In this document: in pieces, positions 60,601 through 64,000 of the stretch
Position numbering within the stretch: position 1 is the first letter of the stretch
How the letters are laid out: every line of letters starts with the position of its first letter
Assembly: GCA_036925085.1 (NCBI GenBank)
Contig: JAUPFP010000020.1
Location: forward strand, 3,218,995-3,282,994
DNA from: Brachycybe producta
Taxonomy: Eukaryota; Arthropoda; Diplopoda; Playtdesmida; Andrognathidae
Direction: 5' to 3'
DNA length: 64,000 bases
Program-made: the position numbers and the translations under genes
Notes under the pieces: model-generated
What the model was told of the DNA's origin: nothing
Databases searched by the model: none
Seen by the model: only the letters and a program-made list of their open reading frames with translations

Positions 60601-63600
60601 TCTTTTCAAAAACCAACTTCCGCACACTAATAATAATGGCCGTCACTGTGGTATGTACATTTTCTACTACTAGAAGTTAGTACCCATGGGCCTCATTACA
60701 GAAACAAGTCATAAATTTGTGATAATCACACCTAATGCTATCACTGCTAATTATTATTTTTCTCATTGTCATATTATCCTGGGGCTCATTAAAGCAAGGA
60801 AGGAAATGACCTTGTAACAGGCAGTAAACTAAATTACATATCATTGATATCAATATGAAGCCGAGTAATCACCAAAAGCGCAAACAAGAACAAGCGAGCG
60901 CCGAGCAGCCTCACTCAATAATCGTCTGGTGAGTAGCGGTTAGCGAGCGGTACATGGAAGAGAAGCCTTATTCATGCTTGTTCAGCGTGAACGGTGCTCG
61001 CCGTAAATGGTAGATCAACTGCGAACAAGAACCTATTCGCTCGGGTATAGATGCAAGGTGAGCCTTTCAAGAGAACACATATCCATCATTTGCTTATAAT
61101 TGGTCTAGAATAGTCTTAAGATGTTCCTTAGCTCGTTTAAATACAGCACCTAGATATACTGCAATAGTAATGAAGGAATAACAACTTGTAAAAGACAAAT
61201 AAATAGGAACAAATAACTAGAAATTTGTCACATCTGCAAAGTTGACAAGACCAGTGTCTGACTGTTGCGGGCCCACAATGTAACTAGCATACGATTGGAA
61301 TTGGTACGCACGAATAGTAACATGGTTTTCGTTCATAGAAATACGAAATCGAAATTGACGAGACACTCCCTACCTTGTTCTTCGACCATATCTTTGAGTG
61401 CTATCGCCTCGTCCACATCACCGTCTACATTAACATCCATCTTCGCATCTGAAACAACAAAAAGAAACACATGAAACAAACGAAAAACTCGACGACGGCG
61501 CGGTTTGATTTCACTTTGTTCCTTACTCCAAGCTTCCGCGTACGCCGTCGACTGCACGTACAAGATGAAAAGTGGCGTCGGCAAGTAAGTTGCCATCTTG
61601 TTTTGCTGTCGTTTCGTTTCGCTCTGGACTCCCAACTGATCCTGAACGGGAGCCGCGACCTTTAATAGAATGAAATAATTCGATTATTATGTGTTTTTAG
61701 AAACTAGAAGGGTCCCCTCGATCACTTAATTTTATTTCCATGTCAATATCTTTCAAAATATACTTTTTATAGACAAATTAAAATTGGTTTATTTTCAAAC
61801 ACACACAAAAAGCTTGTTCTGAAAAATATCAACATGATCAAAATGATTAAGCAACTCTTCTTGTTTCTAAACAGATTCACAAAATAATCAGCATTCGAGG
61901 AAACCACAATAAATTTAAATTCAGAGATTTAAAACAAAATTTAAATGAAACCATCAGGGGTCTGTCGTACTTGTAAAATAGCCGTCAAACACGGAGCCAA
62001 CGCTTCGAGATACTCTTTCTGTTTCTTTATGTCTTTCAGCGTCACTTCCTTCTGTTTTTCGGCCTCGCGACACTTGGCCGCAAGTCTCTTACGCTGCTCT
62101 AACTCCCAATCGAGTCGAGCCAAAGTCTGCTGATGAGTATCACTCATCGTACGATCCTAAAAAAACAAAAACAAAAGAAACGACGATTTGCCACCAATAA
62201 TCCTTTTTTTTTTCTCTCTCGATCTTTGTTTCGAACCGGTCTCGAGATCTCCTCCGGAGCTTCTTTGTAGAAATCTTCGACCGAAACAAGTTCGATATCT
62301 TCATCTTTCGATCTTAATCGTTAAGACCAAAATCGATTTTTAGAATAGAAAATCTCGAGAAGCAAAAGTCAACGTGGCAAACTAACTTGAATTCTAGACA
62401 TTTATTGACTTCCTTCGTGAGATGAGTCACTTCGTACAAAAGATTCTGTAACTGAAGATGATGAGTGTCCACCTTCTGTTTTGCCTGAAAGAGGTAAAGA
62501 TTTTTTTTAAAAAAACGTTAGAAATTTTATAAGAAATAAAAGCGATGAGAAAAAACCCGAACCTCATTTGTTGCGTCTCGAACTTTACGATTTCGTATCT
62601 TCTCCAAACGATTCAACTTCTTCATCGTTAAGAACAGTAACGACGCTTGAACTCGCTTCTCGGCAATCTCGGAAGAAGACTGCAGCAAAAAAATAAGGAA
62701 ACAAAAGAGCGGGAAAAAAAAAAAGAAAACATGAATGAAAAATGTCCAGAAGTGAACACAAAACGATAAGAAAAATATTAATGCCAATCCAAATCAAGCT
62801 GACAAAACAAAAACAAAACAGAAAGTGTTTCAGGCGAAATTCTAAAACATTTATGCAGCTTTTGTGTTTTGTTTTGTCTACAATTTCACAAACTATTACA
62901 TGTCCCGGCTCAAGTCGGTAAACATCAAAAGGTTTGTGTTTTGTCCTGATGCTACGCAACAGTCTATCAACTCTGTCCGTTCAGTGCGGACAGTTAGTAA
63001 TTAAAACAACAGCAACAGAACAGCTGCATAGTTTACGCAGGACAGCTATAGAAACAAAAACAAAAACCAATTTGTTTCTATTGTGTCACAAATGTGTTGT
63101 GGTTTTGTCTTGAGTACAAGCAGCTGACAGTTGTTTCAGTTGTTGCATTTTTGTCAGCTTGATGTGTATCGGCCTTTAAAAGGCTAAAAACAAGAGATGG
63201 GACATTCGAATCCTCTATTCCAGAGAATCTGGAAAAATACATTCGGGATTCGAAAACTTGAATCTTTGCATTATTTTTCGTCTTTCGAATCTTTCGAATC
63301 CTAACCTAAAAAAAAAACTGTTAAAAACTTTGGTAAAAATTAGTTTTAACTCAATTGACGTCCAATAGAAGCGTTTTCACTAATAAAAAAAACGGCGATT
63401 GTTGCAATTTCGGTGGTACACGGATTACCAATGGATAACCTTGTGGCGACCCTGAGTGAAGCCACACTTGTTTTTTTTTTATTATAATAATTTAATATAT
63501 AATATTATTTCGTTTATTTGTATCTTCTTAATGAATAATATATACGATTCTTATATGAAGGATTCGAGATTCGGGATATTCGAGAACCTTTTAGGATTCG

Positions 63601-63970
63601 GATTCGTCCCATCTCTAATAAAAACCTACAGAATCTCTAAATATTAACAAGAGTGATTGATAAACAAATAAAGTGCGCCAAAAAAATTACAAAAATCTCA
63701 GAAGCTTTTGAAGAAAAAAAAAAAACATTTGAATTTATATTAATTGATATGATTATTTACAATCAAGAAAACATAAAAGTAGCAACAAAAAAATAAATTC
63801 TACTAGAAAATGAACATAAAATGTATTTTTTTTTTTACGTTTTTGCGTTTCTTTAGATCCACAATCTCCTTCATGATTCGCCTAATATTTCCACAAGTTT
63901 GTTTAAAGAGTTGTTGGTCTTTTTCGGGATCCCGATTGTTCGCTTCTTCTTCTTCCATTGCCCAAACATC
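51372..63970 (-). CDS. THOC5: THO complex subunit 5 (THOC5), gene span, 5'-partial, 16 exons
   Basis: Exons in transcript order: 63970-63839, 62679-62563, 62484-62387, 62312-62237, 62156-61971, 61659-61527, 61448-61374, 58274-58231, 58157-58058, 57984-57882, 57795-57694, 57635-57397, 55573-55470, 53675-53588, 52019-51904, 51632-51372. They join in frame to 657 residues plus TAG; human THOC5 is about 683. Diagnostic segments: [97 protein letters not shown], and C-terminal FTHR (human FSHR). Family role: a subunit of nuclear THO/TREX, paired with THOC7 through coiled coils, coupling transcription to mRNA export. The N-terminal residues with the human NLS are beyond the right edge. Confidence 0.96.
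51712..51842. repeat. GAACCGGTTC-rich stretch
   Basis: CCGAACCGTTTTTTACCAGG, then GGTTCGGAACCGGTTTAATC and CAAACCGGTTCCC. In the intron before the last THOC5 exon. Confidence 0.55.
51904..52019 (-). CDS. THOC5: THOC5 exon o
   Basis: Encodes [20 protein letters not shown], then ALSSVWQ. Human: [20 protein letters not shown]. The frame matches its neighbours. Confidence 0.92.
52569..53271. mobile_element. Family A foldback, copy 10
   Basis: TTAATAGGCTACATCAC to GTAGCCTCTTAA, 703 bp with a shortened centre. In a THOC5 intron. Confidence 0.85.
53431..53497. repeat. Near-perfect inverted repeat, 33-bp arms, 1-nt centre
   Basis: TGTTAAAACAGGTGAA... pairs with ...GTTCACCTGTTTTAACA. One mismatch; centre is a single G at 53464. 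In the THOC5 intron, 91 nt past exon n. Confidence 0.9.
53588..53675 (-). CDS. THOC5: THOC5 exon n
   Basis: Encodes [20 protein letters not shown], then RQS. Equivalent to a less conserved human segment (VDAGLAGDTNLYYMALIERG). It is placed mainly by phase and splice sites. Confidence 0.85.
54293..54488. mobile_element. pogo-like MITE with TA target duplication
   Basis: CAGTCGAACGTCGATTATCG to ATTATCGACGCTCTACTG, flanked by TA. The GATTATC-containing ends are typical of pogo/Tigger elements. Confidence 0.7.
54910..55301. mobile_element. Family A foldback, copy 11, right arm only
   Basis: Starts at the CATCACGTGCGCCAC centre and ends CCTCTTAAGCCTCTTAA. The left arm is missing. Confidence 0.75.
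55470..55573 (-). CDS. THOC5: THOC5 exon m
   Basis: Encodes [20 protein letters not shown], then EDYQ. Human: YLFPAKVVSRLVKWVIVAHE and DYME. Confidence 0.94.
55622..57396 (-). other. THOC5 intron, few recognised features
   Basis: Contains the alternating CA/TG tract, a CATATGTATATA-type region, a degraded CTCGCG element near 56507 and a G-rich tract at 56748-56760. Confidence 0.5.
55823..55950. repeat. Alternating purine-pyrimidine tract
   Basis: ATGCATATGCACATGTACAC and ACGCATGCGCGCATGTGT are nearly uninterrupted alternation, prone to Z-DNA. Confidence 0.75.
57397..57635 (-). CDS. THOC5: THOC5 exon l
   Basis: About 80 codons with [20 protein letters not shown], then [20 protein letters not shown]. 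Human: [20 protein letters not shown] and [20 protein letters not shown]. Confidence 0.96.
57694..57795 (-). CDS. THOC5: THOC5 exon k
   Basis: Encodes [20 protein letters not shown], then [12 protein letters not shown]. Human: [20 protein letters not shown] and PANQYQFDKVG. Confidence 0.95.
57882..57984 (-). CDS. THOC5: THOC5 exon j
   Basis: Encodes [20 protein letters not shown], then [12 protein letters not shown]. Human: VLHLTFYYLMNLNIMTVKAK. Confidence 0.93.
58058..58157 (-). CDS. THOC5: THOC5 exon i
   Basis: Encodes [20 protein letters not shown], then TIVLTAK. Human: LDDKRKEMLKRHPLSVMLDL. Confidence 0.93.
58231..58274 (-). CDS. THOC5: THOC5 exon h, acidic linker
   Basis: Encodes [15 protein letters not shown], equivalent to the human acidic DDESDSDAEEE linker. 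The donor could be gtacgt (exon to 58231) or gttggc (exon to 58240). Both keep phase 0; gtacgt is the better consensus. Confidence 0.85.
58463..59122. mobile_element. 660-bp palindromic element
   Basis: Left CCATCACCAGTCAGTCAGGG and CACCAATTTTGATGAAAATT; right AATTTTCATCAAAATTGGTG and CCTGACTGGTGATGG. Arms over 90 bp. A 75-codon ORF inside (58695-58922) has no recognised domain. Confidence 0.7.
59328..60510. mobile_element. ATCAGAGGGCGGAAT element with nested TAGGGACTTAGC element
   Basis: Outer ends ATCATCAGAGGGCGGAAT and ATTCCGCCCTCTGATCAT. Nested at about 59578-60023, a palindromic element starts TAGGGACTTAGCGAAATTTC and ends AAATTTTGCTAAGTCCCTA. Confidence 0.7.
61374..61448 (-). CDS. THOC5: THOC5 exon g
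   Basis: Encodes [20 protein letters not shown], then VEEQ. Human: SVAIEGSVDEAKALFK. A 3.1-kb intron with several repeats follows. Confidence 0.92.
61527..61659 (-). CDS. THOC5: THOC5 exon f
   Basis: Encodes [20 protein letters not shown] after a variable [10 protein letters not shown] stretch. Human: [20 protein letters not shown]. Confidence 0.95.
61689..61880. repeat. TTTAGAAACTAGAAGGGT repeat
   Basis: Starts TTTAGAAACTAGAAGGGT and ends TTGTTTCTAAAC. Related pieces lie at 10541-10690, 12010-12120, 37706-37800, 48715-49130 and 49737-49850, all keyed on CTAGTTTCTAAAA. Confidence 0.55.
61971..62156 (-). CDS. THOC5: THOC5 exon e
   Basis: 62 codons with [20 protein letters not shown], the most conserved THOC5 block, then a charged helix ending APCLTAILQ. 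Confidence 0.97.
62237..62312 (-). CDS. THOC5: THOC5 exon d
   Basis: Encodes [20 protein letters not shown], then EISRP. Human: [20 protein letters not shown]. Confidence 0.95.
62387..62484 (-). CDS. THOC5: THOC5 exon c
   Basis: Encodes [20 protein letters not shown] and [13 protein letters not shown], matching human [20 protein letters not shown]. The intron to exon d is 74 nt. Confidence 0.95.
62563..62679 (-). CDS. THOC5: THOC5 exon b
   Basis: 39 codons: [20 protein letters not shown], then [16 protein letters not shown]. Human: [20 protein letters not shown]. Confidence 0.95.
62783..63175. mobile_element. AAGCTGACAAAA inverted-repeat element, copy 2
   Basis: Left AATCAAGCTGACAAAAC, right TTGTCAGCTTGATGTGTATC. 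In a THOC5 intron. Confidence 0.65.
63193..63616. mobile_element. TAGAGATGGG-family copy 7 (reverse)
   Basis: Starts AGAGATGGGACATTCGAATC and ends GATTCGTCCCATCTCTA. The flanks CTAAAAAC and ATAAAAAC match 7 of 8 bases, again suggesting an 8-bp target duplication. Lies in a THOC5 intron. Confidence 0.7.
63839..63970 (-). CDS. THOC5: THOC5 exon a (first visible)
   Basis: 44 codons, phase 0. Encodes [20 protein letters not shown], then [12 protein letters not shown], matching human [20 protein letters not shown]. An acceptor precedes it, so at least one 5' exon lies outside. Confidence 0.93.
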
Positions 63971-64000
63971 CTAAACAGAACACCCAAAACAGGTTAACAT

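Overview
The window is 64 kb of an AT-rich, intron-rich, repeat-laden animal nuclear genome. Short exons have canonical GT/AG borders and encode typical metazoan proteins. The introns are packed with palindromic non-autonomous DNA transposons. I place it as an invertebrate metazoan; the sequence does not let me name the phylum.

Two convergent protein-coding genes are present. (1) On the + strand, about 2.16-45.87 kb, is a single class XVIII myosin gene (MYO18A/B-like). Twenty-five exons join in frame over 4968 nt to give 1655 residues plus a stop. The window cuts off the N-terminal exons, where a PDZ domain would lie in the vertebrate long isoform. The visible protein runs from a small SH3-like region through the P-loop, switch I, switch II, converter, one IQ motif, a long coiled coil and a Ser-rich tail. 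(2) On the - strand, from 63.97 kb down to the stop at 51.37 kb, is THOC5, a THO/TREX mRNA-export subunit. Sixteen exons join in frame over 1974 nt to give 657 residues plus a stop. Only a short N-terminal part lies beyond the right edge. The two stop codons are 5.5 kb apart, and I see no third gene between them.

The most interesting coding signal beyond these genes is a candidate alternative first exon at 31913-31993, in the 11.9-kb MYO18 intron. It is preceded by a GAGA/CT-rich, promoter-like stretch. It has an upstream in-frame stop, an ATG, 27 codon-like triplets and a good donor. It splices in phase with the next MYO18 exon, which would give a motor-less rod-only myosin of about 527 residues.

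The rest is mobile DNA. There are at least eleven copies of a roughly 0.8-kb foldback element flanked by TTAA, and two related short families with ACAGGCA termini and 8-10-bp target duplications that often carry an exact CRE (TGACGTCA). A hAT-like TAGAGATGGG family is also common. A 1.28-kb hAT-type element has a perfect 8-bp target duplication and a minisatellite inside it. Mariner and pogo-like remnants, LINE 3' ends, nested elements and several long perfect hairpins complete the picture. Many introns would be about 75-160 nt once the inserted element is subtracted. No tRNA, rRNA or CRISPR array was recognised.
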